Source of the DNA: Pseudaminobacter sp047739745
GTDB taxonomy: Bacteria > Pseudomonadota > Alphaproteobacteria > Rhizobiales > Rhizobiaceae
Assembly (NCBI RefSeq): GCF_047739745.1
Contig: NZ_JBLLVA010000018.1
Span: 38,119 to 102,118, forward strand
Length of the DNA stretch: 64,000 nt
Direction of reading: 5' to 3'
The translations under genes and the position numbers were made by a program. Every line of letters starts with the position of its first letter. Positions within the stretch are counted from its first letter, which is position 1. The notes under the pieces are model-generated. The model worked only from the letters and a program-made list of their open reading frames with translations, had not been told where the DNA came from and ran no database searches. Positions 26,331 through 35,504 of this stretch are shown one piece after another.

Positions 26331-27572
26331 TCACCTTCTGCGGCGCGGTTTCTCCAGCAGAGCCACCGCCTCGACATGTGGCGACCACAGGAATTGGTCG
26401 ATCGGGGTGACGCTTTTCAGCGTATAGCCGCCGTCGATCAGGATGCGCAGGTCGCGGGCAAGCGTTGCCGGATTGCAGGAAACCGCAGCCACCAGCGGCA
26501 CGTCCGACTTCGCGATCTGCACGCACTGGTCTTCCGCGCCGGCGCGCGGCGGATCGAAAACCACGCCGTCAAACGCGTTGAGTTCCTTGAATCTCACCGG
26601 ACGCCGAAACAGGTCGCGCTTCTCGGTGGTGACCCGCTTCAGACCGGAGGCAAATCGAAAACCGCGGTCGAGCGCCGCAAGTGCCGCGCCGTCACCTTCC
26701 ACCGCATGCACCTCCGCCTTGGCAGCAAGGCGGAGTGTGAACGCGCCAGACCCCGCAAAGAGGTCGAGCACCTTCTTCGCGCGTCTCAGGTGGTCACTCA
26801 CCAGTTGCGCCATCACGGCTTCAGCCGAGGCGACCGCCTGAAGGAAGGCACCGGAGGGCGGTTCGACCGCCACGTCGCCGAACAGCACCATCGGCTTTTT
26901 CGGTTCGACGATGATCTCGCCATCCACCGTCACGCGCGCCAAGCCCTCGCGGATGGCAAAATCAGAAATCGCCATCCGGGCTTTCTCCTCGATCTTGCCC
27001 GAACCCTGAATGGCTACATCGAGGCCGGAGGCAGTGTGCGTGACCGTCAGATGGAAGGGCTGAGCAGTATTGCAGGCCAAGCTCGCAACTGCTTTGAGCT
27101 TGCTCAACGCACTGACGATCTCGGGAACGGCGATCGGGCATTCCTCGATATCAATGATGTGATGCGACAAGGCGCGATTGTAGCCGAGCAGCATTCGCGC
27201 CTCGGTGCGGCGGGCCGACAACACGACGCGGCGGCGCGAATGCGGCAGGCACGGCACCGTGGCTGAAATCTCGGCCTCGATGCCGCGCGCCTTCAGCGCA
27301 TGCACGAGCTTGTCGCGCTTCCAGTCCAGATAGGCTTGCGTTTCCAGATGCTGGAGCGCGCAGCCGCCACATTCGGTGAAATGACGGCAGGGCGGATCAA
27401 CGCGCAGCGGTGACGGCTCGAGAATGGCCATCGCCGTGGCGCGATCCTTTTGGCGGGCGGCCGTCACCAACTCGCCGGGCAAGGTAAAGGGGATGAACAC
27501 CGGCCCCTCGGTTGTATCGGCAACGCCGTCGCCCTGGGCGCCAAGCCGTGCAATTCGTAGGCGTGTCGTCAC
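26331..27572 (-). CDS. Class I SAM-dependent RNA m5U methyltransferase (RlmD/TrmA-like)
   Basis: The 413-residue protein starts at GTG (27572), which overlaps the tlyA stop by 4 bp (GTGA). An N-terminal TRAM-like segment is followed by the iron-sulfur cysteines Cys62, Cys68 and Cys71 (PCRHFTECGGC) and a fourth Cys near 105. A SAM fold with DLFAGSGAFTLRLA and the catalytic Cys in VSCNPATLARD complete it. Members form 5-methyluridine in 23S rRNA or tRNA; the exact site is not decidable here. It is coupled to tlyA, another RNA methyltransferase. Confidence 0.9.
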   Translation of the reverse strand: MTTRLRIARLGAQGDGVADTTEGPVFIPFTLPGELVTAARQKDRATAMAILEPSPLRVDPPCRHFTECGGCALQHLETQAYLDWKRDKLVHALKARGIEAEISATVPCLPHSRRRVVLSARRTEARMLLGYNRALSHHIIDIEECPIAVPEIVSALSKLKAVASLACNTAQPFHLTVTHTASGLDVAIQGSGKIEEKARMAISDFAIREGLARVTVDGEIIVEPKKPMVLFGDVAVEPPSGAFLQAVASAEAVMAQLVSDHLRRAKKVLDLFAGSGAFTLRLAAKAEVHAVEGDGAALAALDRGFRFASGLKRVTTEKRDLFRRPVRFKELNAFDGVVFDPPRAGAEDQCVQIAKSDVPLVAAVSCNPATLARDLRILIDGGYTLKSVTPIDQFLWSPHVEAVALLEKPRRRR

Positions 27573-28333
27573 TTGTCTTTGATCCCTGCCAGGAGAAATT
27601 CCCGATTGCCGTCGCCGCCCTCGATCGGCGAAGGGCAAAGACCGAGCGGTCGCCAGCCCGGTATCGTGGCAAGCCACTCCTGCAACGCCTCGGCAATGCG
27701 GGGGCCATCTGCCGGGTCCTTCAAAAGCCCGCCCTTGCCGATCGCCTGGCGTCCCGCCTCGAACTGCGGCTTGACCAGAAAAACACCGCGCGCACCCGCT
27801 TCCGCCAGGATCAGAGCCGGCGGCAGGGCGAGCCTCAGCGAAATGAAGCTGACGTCGCTGACGATGAGATGCAGCGCGCGTTCTTCCAGATGCGCGGCAG
27901 TCAAGTCGCGGGCGTTCAGGCCTTCGATGCAGCGCACGCGCGGATCGGTCCGCATGCTGTCGTGCATCTGACCATGGCCGACATCGATGGCCGTGACATG
28001 CGCGGCACCCCGTTCCAGCAGCACCTGTGTAAAGCCGCCGGTCGACGCGCCGATATCCAGCGCGTTGCAGCCCGCCACATCGATGCCGAACCGATCGAGA
28101 CCGGCGATCAACTTCAGGGCCGCGCGCGAAACGTAGCCTTGTGCCGGATCGTCGACGGCTATGCTTGCGGCAGCGGAGACGCCCTGCCCGGCTTTCGTCG
28201 CCACCACGCCGTCGACGCGAACGGTACCGCGCTCGATAGCGTCACGCGCCCGCGACCGGCTTGCAAAATGGCCGCGGCCGACGAGTGCTTCATCGAGCCT
28301 GAGGCGTGTGCCTGTTGCGGGTTTGGCGTTCAT
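27569..28333 (-). CDS. tlyA: TlyA family rRNA 2'-O-methyltransferase
   Basis: The 254-residue protein has an N-terminal S4 RNA-binding domain (RLRLDEALVGRGHFASRSRARDAI region) and an FtsJ-like SAM fold with LDIGASTGGFTQVLLERGA. TlyA methylates ribose 2'-OH positions in 16S/23S rRNA (studied in Mycobacterium) and was historically called a hemolysin. It is translationally coupled to the downstream m5U methyltransferase and lies 54 bp downstream of a small secreted-protein gene. Confidence 0.93.
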   Translation of the reverse strand: MNAKPATGTRLRLDEALVGRGHFASRSRARDAIERGTVRVDGVVATKAGQGVSAAASIAVDDPAQGYVSRAALKLIAGLDRFGIDVAGCNALDIGASTGGFTQVLLERGAAHVTAIDVGHGQMHDSMRTDPRVRCIEGLNARDLTAAHLEERALHLIVSDVSFISLRLALPPALILAEAGARGVFLVKPQFEAGRQAIGKGGLLKDPADGPRIAEALQEWLATIPGWRPLGLCPSPIEGGDGNREFLLAGIKDK

Positions 28334-28387
28334 CGGTCTTCATTGGCGAAAGCCTCGAACGAAGGCAAGCTTGCTCGATCCAGCGGA

Positions 28388-28669
28388 TCAGAAAATGATG
28401 ATGCGCGACACCTCGCGTTCCGCCATTGGCATCTGGCGATGACTGGACTGGAAAGACTTCTCGACAGCATTCGAACCGTTGGAAGCGGATTCGGGCAGGA
28501 TCACGAATTCGGGTTGGCGCTCGTAGGAGAACGCGCCGCGTATGTCTCCTATCCTCTGCGCGACGATCGCCATTACCGCTCTTTCAAGCTTGACGTCGTA
28601 TCGCGGTCCGGCGACGGCCGGCGCCATAAGCGTCGCCAGAACCGCCGCTCCTACAAGTGGCGTTTTCAT
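28388..28669 (-). CDS. Small secreted protein, function unknown
   Basis: The 93-residue protein starts MKTPLVGAAVLATLMAPAVAG, a clear signal peptide cleaved near AVA-GP. The mature part of about 72 residues contains a charged segment (LERAVMAIVAQRIGDIRG) and a region with a polar C-terminus. No domain is recognised. It lies between dxs and tlyA on the same strand. The clean signal peptide supports it as real, but it is the weakest gene of this block. Confidence 0.65.
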   Translation of the reverse strand: MKTPLVGAAVLATLMAPAVAGPRYDVKLERAVMAIVAQRIGDIRGAFSYERQPEFVILPESASNGSNAVEKSFQSSHRQMPMAEREVSRIIIF

Positions 28670-28769
28670 CGTTTTTGCTCCCTGCCTGGAGCATTGCTAG
28701 CGCACTGCGGCTAAAAATCGCCCAAGAGACAGGGTAAGCAAAGGCCGAAACGGCAGCGTAAACAGATAG

Positions 28770-30683
28770 TTATGCGTGGGCAGCCTGGCTGGTATGGCCA
28801 AGCGCCGCAAAGACGGTGCGCACGATGCCGGCGGCGTCAAGGCCAGCGTCGGCATACATCTTCTCCGGCTTGGCATGGTCGGTGAAGGCATCCGGCAGCA
28901 CCAGCGGCCGTATTTTCAATCCGGCATCGAGCAGGCCCTGCTCAGCCAGGAACTGGAGCACGTGGCTGGCAAAACCGCCGACAGCGCCCTCCTCGACCGT
29001 CACCAGAACCTCATGCGACGTGGCAAGCCGCCGCACCATATCCTCATCGAGAGGCTTGGCGAAGCGGGCGTCGGCCACCGTTGTGGAAAGGCCGGCGGCA
29101 TTCAGTTCCTCCGCGGCCAGCAGACAATCCTGGAGACGTGTGCCGAAGGACAAAAGCGCCACCTTGGTGCCTTCGCGCAAGATGCGGCCCTTGCCGATCT
29201 CGAGAACCGAGCCACGCTCGGGCATGTCGACGCCGACGCCATTGCCACGCGGATAACGAAAGGAGATCGGACCTTCGTCATAGGCGGCGGCGGTGCGCAC
29301 CATGTGGCGCAGTTCCGCCTCGTCGGCAGCCGCCATCACGACGAAATCCGGCAGTGTGGCCAGAAAGGTCGTATCGAACGCGCCACAATGCGTCGGGCCA
29401 TCGGCACCGACAAAGCCGGCGCGATCGATGGGAAAACGAACCGGCAATTTCTGGATCGCGACGTCATGCACGACCTGGTCATAGGCGCGCTGCAAGAAGG
29501 TGGAATAGATCGCAGCGAACGGCTTCAGCCCTTCCGACGCAAGGCCGGCGGCGAAGGTCACCGCATGCTGCTCGGCGATAGCCACATCGAATGTTCGCGC
29601 CGGAAACGCCTTGCCGAACAGGTCGAGACCGGTGCCGGAGGGCATCGCGGCGGTAATGGCGACAATGCGCTCGTCCTCGCGCGCCTCCTGTATGAGGCTT
29701 TCGGCGAACACCTTGGTGTAGCTCGGCGCGTTGGCCGGCGCCTTGGCCTGCGCGCCGGTGATGACGTCGAATTTGTTGACGCCATGATATTTGTCGGGCG
29801 CTGCCTCGGCCGGCGGATAACCCTTGCCCTTCTGGGTCACGACATGGATCAGCACCGGGCCATTTGCGTTGTCGCGCACGTTTCTCAGAACCGGAACGAG
29901 ATGTTCGAGATTGTGGCCGTCGATCGGGCCGATATGGAAGAAGCCCATCTCCTCGAACAGGGTGCCGCCGGTCACATAGCCGCGCGCATGCTCGACTGCA
30001 CGGGTGATGGCGCGATCGACGCGGGCACCCAGATAGGAGGTGAGTTTCTTGCCGAAGTCGCGAAAGCCCTGATACGTCTTGCCGGAAGCAAGCCGCGCCA
30101 GGTAAGCGCTCATCGCGCCCGACGGCGGGGCGATCGACATGTCGTTGTCGTTGAGGATCACGATCAGCCGCGCGTCCAGCGCACCGGCATTGTTCAGCGC
30201 CTCATAAGCCATGCCGGCCGACATGGCGCCGTCACCGATGACGGCAATCACATTGTTCTTGCCGCCGGCGAGATCGCGCGCCACCGCCATTCCCAGGCCC
30301 GCCGAGATCGAGGTCGAAGAATGGGCCGTGCCGAAGGGATCGTATTCGCTTTCGGCGCGCTTGGTGAAGCCCGACAGGCCCCCTTCCATGCGCAGCGTCC
30401 GGATCTGGCCACGGCGTCCCGTCAATATCTTGTGGGGATAGGCCTGGTGGCCGACATCCCAGATGAGGCGGTCGCCCGGCGTGTCAAATACGTAGTGGAG
30501 AGCGACCGTCAGTTCGATGACGCCGAGCCCAGCGCCGAGATGGCCGCCGGTATGCGACACGACATCGATCAGTTCGGCACGAAGCTCGGAAGCCAGCTGC
30601 GGCAAGTCGCTTTCCGGCAGCAGTTTCAAATCGGCCGGTGTAGTAACCTTGTCGAGAAGCGGTGTTGAGGGCGGCAATGTCAC
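28770..30683 (-). CDS. dxs: 1-deoxy-D-xylulose-5-phosphate synthase
   Basis: The 637-residue thiamine-diphosphate enzyme condenses pyruvate and glyceraldehyde 3-phosphate, the first step of the MEP isoprenoid pathway. The ThDP motif GDGAMSAGMAYEALNNAG, the N-terminal VVSHTGGHLGAGLGVIELT and the pyrimidine-domain PTHCGAFD are intact, as is the transketolase C-terminal domain. It lies downstream of pirin (90-bp gap) in the order HDAC-xseB-pirin-dxs. Other MEP genes in the window are ispH and ispE. Confidence 0.97.
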   Translation of the reverse strand: MTLPPSTPLLDKVTTPADLKLLPESDLPQLASELRAELIDVVSHTGGHLGAGLGVIELTVALHYVFDTPGDRLIWDVGHQAYPHKILTGRRGQIRTLRMEGGLSGFTKRAESEYDPFGTAHSSTSISAGLGMAVARDLAGGKNNVIAVIGDGAMSAGMAYEALNNAGALDARLIVILNDNDMSIAPPSGAMSAYLARLASGKTYQGFRDFGKKLTSYLGARVDRAITRAVEHARGYVTGGTLFEEMGFFHIGPIDGHNLEHLVPVLRNVRDNANGPVLIHVVTQKGKGYPPAEAAPDKYHGVNKFDVITGAQAKAPANAPSYTKVFAESLIQEAREDERIVAITAAMPSGTGLDLFGKAFPARTFDVAIAEQHAVTFAAGLASEGLKPFAAIYSTFLQRAYDQVVHDVAIQKLPVRFPIDRAGFVGADGPTHCGAFDTTFLATLPDFVVMAAADEAELRHMVRTAAAYDEGPISFRYPRGNGVGVDMPERGSVLEIGKGRILREGTKVALLSFGTRLQDCLLAAEELNAAGLSTTVADARFAKPLDEDMVRRLATSHEVLVTVEEGAVGGFASHVLQFLAEQGLLDAGLKIRPLVLPDAFTDHAKPEKMYADAGLDAAGIVRTVFAALGHTSQAAHA

Positions 30684-30773
30684 GTAATCAGCCTGTCTGC
30701 ACCATGATGCGCTCGGAAATAGAGCCTAAGCCGGAGAAAGTAAACGCGCGTCTATGCCGCGCATTCTTGAGGT

Positions 30774-31694
30774 TCAACTGCCGGGCAAAGGTATGAATTC
30801 CGTCTCGTCTCCCGGCACGATGTCGAAGCGGCCGGTTTTCCACTCCTCCTTCGCCTGTTCGATGCGTTCTTTCGAAGAAGAGACGAAGTTCCACCAGATA
30901 TGACGCGGCGACCCGAGCGAGGCGCCGCCGAACAGCATGAAATGAGCGCCATTGTCGGCCGAAACGACGATCTCGTCGCCGGGCCTGAACACCAGCAGCC
31001 GATCGGAGGGAAAGCGGTCACCGGAGATAGTGACGGTGCCCTCAAGAACATAGATTGCCCGCTCCTCGGCATCCGCCGGAATGCGGATACGTGCCCCAGG
31101 GTCGAGCCGGACATCGACATAGAGCGTGTCATGATAGGTCGTGACCGGTGCGCGATGACCCTCGAAGCTGCCGATCACCACGCGGCCCCTGACGCCTTCG
31201 GCGCTGAACTCGGGAAGTGCCGCACTTGCCGTATTCTCGAAGACAGGCGCGATCTCTTCCTTGTGATCGGGCAGCGCGATCCAGGTCTGCAGTCCGGAAA
31301 CCGACATCGGCGCGCCGCGCAGTTCTTCCGGGGTGCGTTCGGAATGGACGATACCGCGCCCAGCCGTCATCAGGTTCACGTCGCCGGGCGAGATCACCAT
31401 CTCCGTGCCGAGGGAATCGCGGTGCCTGATCTTGCCGTCGAACAGATAGGTGACGGTTGAAAGGCCGATGTGCGGATGCGGGCGAACGTCGAGCGCCTTG
31501 CCGGCCCTGAGGATCGCCGGCCCCATTCGGTCGAAGAAGATGAAGGGCCCGACGAGCCGGCGCTTGGCGGTAGGCAGCGCGCGCCGGACCTCGAAGCCGT
31601 CAATGTCCTTGGCGTTTGCGATAACCATCAATTCGAGCGCATCGCACGAAAAGGCATCGCCAAGTTCCGGATCGAGTGCGGGAAAAAAGCTCAT
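30774..31694 (-). CDS. Pirin family bicupin protein
   Basis: The 306-residue protein has two cupin barrels. The pirin metal-site residues are in RPHPHIGLSTVTY and GIVHSERTPEE (His, His, His, Glu). Some bacterial pirins act as quercetinases or redox-responsive regulators, and the substrate here is unknown. It sits between xseB and dxs, which in many relatives are adjacent, so it may be an insertion into that block. A GAGGCGGAA ribosome site precedes the ATG at 31694. Confidence 0.9.
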   Translation of the reverse strand: MSFFPALDPELGDAFSCDALELMVIANAKDIDGFEVRRALPTAKRRLVGPFIFFDRMGPAILRAGKALDVRPHPHIGLSTVTYLFDGKIRHRDSLGTEMVISPGDVNLMTAGRGIVHSERTPEELRGAPMSVSGLQTWIALPDHKEEIAPVFENTASAALPEFSAEGVRGRVVIGSFEGHRAPVTTYHDTLYVDVRLDPGARIRIPADAEERAIYVLEGTVTISGDRFPSDRLLVFRPGDEIVVSADNGAHFMLFGGASLGSPRHIWWNFVSSSKERIEQAKEEWKTGRFDIVPGDETEFIPLPGS

Positions 31695-31757
31695 TTCCGC
31701 CTCCTATTGTCGCTCGCCTCAACGGGAAGAAACTGCGCGTCGCCTTCCGGGGCACTC

Positions 31758-32018
31758 CTACTCGCCGTCGAGCGGCTCTATGCCCGCAGGCTTGCCGTCG
31801 CGCGACAGGCGGATTTTCTCCACCTTGTCCTCCGCAGCCTTCAGCAGCCGGTCGCAATGGGTCTTGAGAGCCTCGCCGCGCTCATAGATGCGGATCGACT
31901 GGTCGAGCGGCACGTCGCCGCGCTCCAAATCGTCGACAATGCGCTCGAGCGCCTCCAGCGCCTGCTCGAAGCTCATGGCCTTGATATCGTCTGGCGGCTC
32001 GGTGGGTTCGGTGGCCAT
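31758..32018 (-). CDS. xseB: Exodeoxyribonuclease VII small subunit
   Basis: The 86-residue protein has the XseB helical hairpin signature MSFEQALEALERIVDDLERGDVPLDQ and YERGEALKTHCDRLLKAAEDKV. It assembles with XseA (not in the window) to make the processive single-strand exonuclease VII. It lies 3 bp downstream of the HDAC-like gene, so the two are co-transcribed. Confidence 0.95.
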   Translation of the reverse strand: MATEPTEPPDDIKAMSFEQALEALERIVDDLERGDVPLDQSIRIYERGEALKTHCDRLLKAAEDKVEKIRLSRDGKPAGIEPLDGE

Positions 32019-32021
32019 GGC

Positions 32022-32948
32022 CTATCCTTTCATCAGTCGCTTTATGTGGGCAGCCACGGAAAACGACAGTCCTTGCAGATCGTAGCCGCCTTCAAGCAGG
32101 CTGACGAGGCGATTGCCGCAATGGCGCGCGGCACGATCCATCAATTGCCCCGTCGCCCAGTCGAAATCTTCCTCGCTGAGATTGATTTCGGCGAGCGGAT
32201 CGCGGTGATGGGCGTCGAAGCCGGCCGAAATAAGGATGAGGTCCGGCGCGAATTCGTCGATCGCCGGCAGCACGCGCGCGCGCATGGCTTCGCGAAACAA
32301 ATCGCTGCCCGACTGCGGCGACAACGGCGCGTTGACGATATTTCCGACACCTCGTTCACTTTTGGCGCCGGTTCCCGGATAGAGCGGCATCTGGTGCGTC
32401 GAGCAGTACAATACCGACGGATCCTCCCAGAAGATGTCCTGGGTGCCGTTGCCGTGGTGGACATCCCAATCGACTATGGCGACGCGATCGACGCCGTGCT
32501 TCTTCTGTGCATGGCGCGCGGCGATAGCGGCATTGTTGAACAGGCAAAAACCCATCGCCGTGGTCTTTTCGGCGTGATGGCCAGGCGGCCGTGCGGCGAC
32601 GAAGACGTTATCGGCTTTGCCGGAAAATACGTCGTCGACCGCCGCGTTCGCGGCCCCGATCGCCGTCAGCGCCGCCTGCCAGCTTTTCGGACTGACCGTG
32701 GTATCGGCATCGATGCCGCCGATACCCTCCTCGGGGATCACGGAGCGGACACGCTCTACATGACTTTCGGGATGAGCGTAGAGGATGGTCGCCTCGTCGC
32801 CCTCCGGCGCCTCGACACGGTCGAGCGTGGCGAAAGCCTCGTCTTCCAGCACCCGCGCGATCGCTCGTAGCCGGTCCGGCCGCTCCGGATGGCCGGGCGG
32901 CGTCAGATGCTCAAGATAGATTGGATGCGAATAAAGTCGTGTGACCAT
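32022..32948 (-). CDS. Histone deacetylase superfamily (class II-like amidohydrolase)
   Basis: The 308-residue protein from MVTRLYSHPIYLEHLTPPGHPERPDR has the zinc-dependent HDAC signatures RPPGHHAEKTTAMGFCLFNN and DWDVHHGNGTQ, the His pair and Asp ligands, and the late SAGFDAHHRDPLAE. Bacterial homologues deacetylate acetyl-polyamines or acetyl-lysine; chromatin is not relevant. An ATG seven codons upstream is possible. It is the first gene of the HDAC-xseB-pirin-dxs run. Confidence 0.93.
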   Translation of the reverse strand: MVTRLYSHPIYLEHLTPPGHPERPDRLRAIARVLEDEAFATLDRVEAPEGDEATILYAHPESHVERVRSVIPEEGIGGIDADTTVSPKSWQAALTAIGAANAAVDDVFSGKADNVFVAARPPGHHAEKTTAMGFCLFNNAAIAARHAQKKHGVDRVAIVDWDVHHGNGTQDIFWEDPSVLYCSTHQMPLYPGTGAKSERGVGNIVNAPLSPQSGSDLFREAMRARVLPAIDEFAPDLILISAGFDAHHRDPLAEINLSEEDFDWATGQLMDRAARHCGNRLVSLLEGGYDLQGLSFSVAAHIKRLMKG

Positions 32949-33044
32949 GTCTCGATATAGGCGCGCCAAACCGTTTTGACCATGCTCGGCGAAAAGCTCC
33001 GTAGACGTTCAACAGAGTTTAGACGGTTGATCGACGGCGGCGCT

Positions 33045-34142
33045 TCAGAGAATCTCGGTCTTCGAGATCCTTATGCCGAAGCCTTCAAGGCCGATATAGT
33101 GGCGCTCGCGCGAGGCGATCAGATCTATCGACGAGATGCCGAGGTCCTTGAGGATTTGGGCGCCGAGGCCGATCTGGCGCCACTCCTCGTCGCGCCGGCG
33201 CGCCTCTTCGTGGTCCTCGTGCTCGATCGAGGGGCGGTTGCGCCCCTGACCGGCGACCCCGACCGATCCTTCGCGCAGATAGACGATGACCCCGCGTTTG
33301 CGCTCGGCGAGTGTCTTCACGATGCGCGAAAGGCCGTCGCCGGTGCCGAAAACATCGGTGACCACGTCCTCGGTGTGAAAGCGCACCGGCACCTCCTCGC
33401 CATCCCGGATGTCGCCGAAAACGATGGCGAGATGGTGCATGACGTCCCAAGGAAGCGTGTAGGTGAAAGCCTTGGCCTTGCCGCCCGGCGTTTCGATGTC
33501 GAAACAATCGACGCGTTGGACCAGTGTTTCCTGACGCTGGCGATAGGCGATCAGATCGGCGACCGACACCTGCTTCAGCCCGTTCTGTTCGGCAAAGGCC
33601 TGAACCTGCGGGCCGCGCATCACCGTACCGTCATCGTTGACCAGTTCGGAAATGACGCCGACCGGCGGCAGGCCGGCCAGCTTGCATAGATCGACCGCCG
33701 CTTCCGTATGGCCCGAACGCATCAGCACGCCGCCCTCGCGCGCGATCAGCGGAAAAATGTGGCCCGGCCGTACGAAATCGGCTCCGCCGACATTGCTGTT
33801 GGCAAGATTGCGCACGGTCAATGTGCGATCGTCGGCCGAGATGCCGGTGGTGGTGCCGTGCTTGAAATCGACACTGACGGTAAAGGCCGTCGTATGCGCC
33901 GAATCATTGTCGGCGACCATCGGCGTGAGATTCAACCGCTTGGCGTCATCTCGCGTCATCGGCGTGCAGACGATGCCCGAGGTGTGGCGAATGATGAACG
34001 CCATCTTCTCGGGCGTGCAATAAACGGCAGCGACGATCAGATCGCCTTCATTTTCACGCCCGTCGTCGTCCATGACCACGACGATCTCGCCACGTTCGAA
34101 GGCGCGCAGGGCTTCGACAATCTTTTTCTGGTCGTAGGACAT
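33045..34142 (-). CDS. ribB: 3,4-dihydroxy-2-butanone 4-phosphate synthase with degenerate GTP cyclohydrolase II-like C-terminus
   Basis: The 365-residue protein has an N-terminal RibB domain (about 1-205) with the Mg-binding DDDGRENEGD at 25-34, HTSGIVC, and HTEAAVDL, all intact. It makes the four-carbon riboflavin precursor. The C-terminal half (about 210-365) follows the GTP cyclohydrolase II fold but lacks its zinc cysteines. Where an active RibA has HSECLTGD...RCDCG, this protein reads FHTEDVVTDVFGTGDG (about 253-270). The second activity is therefore probably lost, as in many alphaproteobacterial RibBA-like proteins. It lies 68 bp downstream of aroC. No FMN riboswitch is seen upstream. 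Confidence 0.93.
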   Translation of the reverse strand: MSYDQKKIVEALRAFERGEIVVVMDDDGRENEGDLIVAAVYCTPEKMAFIIRHTSGIVCTPMTRDDAKRLNLTPMVADNDSAHTTAFTVSVDFKHGTTTGISADDRTLTVRNLANSNVGGADFVRPGHIFPLIAREGGVLMRSGHTEAAVDLCKLAGLPPVGVISELVNDDGTVMRGPQVQAFAEQNGLKQVSVADLIAYRQRQETLVQRVDCFDIETPGGKAKAFTYTLPWDVMHHLAIVFGDIRDGEEVPVRFHTEDVVTDVFGTGDGLSRIVKTLAERKRGVIVYLREGSVGVAGQGRNRPSIEHEDHEEARRRDEEWRQIGLGAQILKDLGISSIDLIASRERHYIGLEGFGIRISKTEIL

Positions 34143-34181
34143 TTGTGCAGTTTATCCGATGGCTGGAAATTAGCGAGTAGG

Positions 34182-34216
34182 AGATGGAGGGCGAATAGCC
34201 TGCTCGCCCTTCATCT
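34182..34216. other. Hairpin overlapping the aroC stop codon
   Basis: An inverted repeat AGATG-G-AGGGCGA / TCGCCCT-T-CATCT has 12 pairs with one mismatch and a 9-nt loop. It spans the aroC stop (34213-34211) and lies just before the ribB leader. No T-tract follows, so it is not a classical terminator. It may stabilise the 3' end of aroC mRNA or limit read-through into ribB. Confidence 0.4.
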
Positions 34217-35308
34217 TCCGGTCTGGCCGCGATGACGCAGATAGTGATCGGCAATCGCACAGGCAACCATGGCTTCGCCGATGGGCACCGCGCGAATTCC
34301 GACGCAAGGGTCATGACGCCCCTTGGTCATCACGTCGACGTCGTTTCCATCGACATCGATCGACTTGCGCGGCGTGAGAATCGATGAGGTCGGCTTGACG
34401 GCGAAGCGTGCGACAATCGGCTGCCCGGTCGAGATGCCGCCGAGGATGCCGCCAGCATGATTGGCCAGGAAAACCGGTTTGCCGTCATTGCCGATGCGCA
34501 TCTCATCGGCATTCTCTTCGCCGGTGATGCGCGCCGCCTCGAAGCCGTTGCCGATCTCCACGCCCTTGACAGCGTTGATCGACATCAGATTGGAGGCGAT
34601 GTCCTGATCGAGCTTGGCGTAGATCGGCGCACCGAGCCCGGCCGGCACGCCCTCGGCGACGATCTCGACGACGGCACCGACCGATGAACCCGCTTTGCGG
34701 ATGCCGTCCAGATAGTCGGCAAAAATCTTTACCGACTCGGGATCGGGCGTGAAGAACGGGTTTTGCGGATCATCGACGAAATTCCAGTTCCAGCGCGCCC
34801 GGTCAATCTCCTTGACGCCGATCGAAATGAGGGCACCGCGCACCACCATGCCCGGCACCACCTTTCTCGCCAGAGCGCCGGCGGCAACGCGGGCGGCCGT
34901 CTCGCGCGCCGAGGAGCGGCCACCGCCGCGATGGTCGCGAAGGCCGTATTTCACGTCGTAGGTGTAGTCGGCATGGCCCGGCCGATATTGCCGGGCGATC
35001 TCGCCATAATCCTTCGACCGCTGGTCGACATTCTCGATCATCATCGAAACCGGCGTTCCGGTGGTGATCATTGTCTTGCCGTCGTCCTCCAGAACGAATC
35101 CCGACAGCACCTTGACGGCGTCAGGCTCGCGGCGCTGGGTGACGAAGCGCGACTGGCCGGGCCGGCGCCGGTCCAGTTCATGCTGGATTTCGGCCGTGGT
35201 GAAGCGAATGCCCGGCGGGCAGCCATCCACCACGCAGCCGAGGGCCGCGCCGTGGCTTTCGCCCCAGGTGGTGACCCGAAAAAGGTGCCCGAACGTGTTG
35301 TGCGACAT
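34211..35308 (-). CDS. aroC: Chorismate synthase
   Basis: This 365-residue FMN-dependent enzyme performs the last shikimate-pathway step. The N-terminus MSHNTFGHLFRVTTWGESHG and the signatures RPGHADYTYDVKYGLRDHRGG and GGRSSARETAARVAAGA are diagnostic. It is upstream of ribB on the same strand, so aromatic precursor and riboflavin genes may share regulation. Confidence 0.98.
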   Translation of the reverse strand: MSHNTFGHLFRVTTWGESHGAALGCVVDGCPPGIRFTTAEIQHELDRRRPGQSRFVTQRREPDAVKVLSGFVLEDDGKTMITTGTPVSMMIENVDQRSKDYGEIARQYRPGHADYTYDVKYGLRDHRGGGRSSARETAARVAAGALARKVVPGMVVRGALISIGVKEIDRARWNWNFVDDPQNPFFTPDPESVKIFADYLDGIRKAGSSVGAVVEIVAEGVPAGLGAPIYAKLDQDIASNLMSINAVKGVEIGNGFEAARITGEENADEMRIGNDGKPVFLANHAGGILGGISTGQPIVARFAVKPTSSILTPRKSIDVDGNDVDVMTKGRHDPCVGIRAVPIGEAMVACAIADHYLRHRGQTGR

Positions 35309-35414
35309 GGAAAATCGGTCCCGTCCGGCGACTGGCCGGTTCAGCCTTGCATTCTAGCGGGCGTTCTATTGGCGTTTTTCGCAGTGGTCAAACGCAGGCT
35401 TCGCCGTTTTAGTT

Positions 35415-35443
35415 TTGACATATTCCTTGGGATATTGCTCTGT
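35415..35443 (+). promoter_or_regulatory. Possible sigma-70 promoter for the DUF1344 gene
   Basis: A perfect -35 hexamer TTGACA is at 35415-35420. At 17-bp spacing the -10 region would be CTCTGT (35438-35443), a weak match. It is placed about 60 bp upstream of the start codon at 35505. Only the -35 is convincing. Confidence 0.35.
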
Positions 35444-35504
35444 CTCACCCACGTGCAAATCTTTCGCCCGCCTGCCCGCGCGGCATGCAAGGAAGAGGAT
35501 GACC

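Noticed and set aside
28776..30668. 630-codon open frame opposite dxs
   Set aside because: The dxs strand carries all ThDP and transketolase motifs; the opposite frame has no domain and a skewed composition.
34143..34210. FMN riboswitch upstream of ribB
   Set aside because: The gap to aroC is only 68 bp and lacks the conserved FMN-riboswitch core. Only a simple hairpin is visible.
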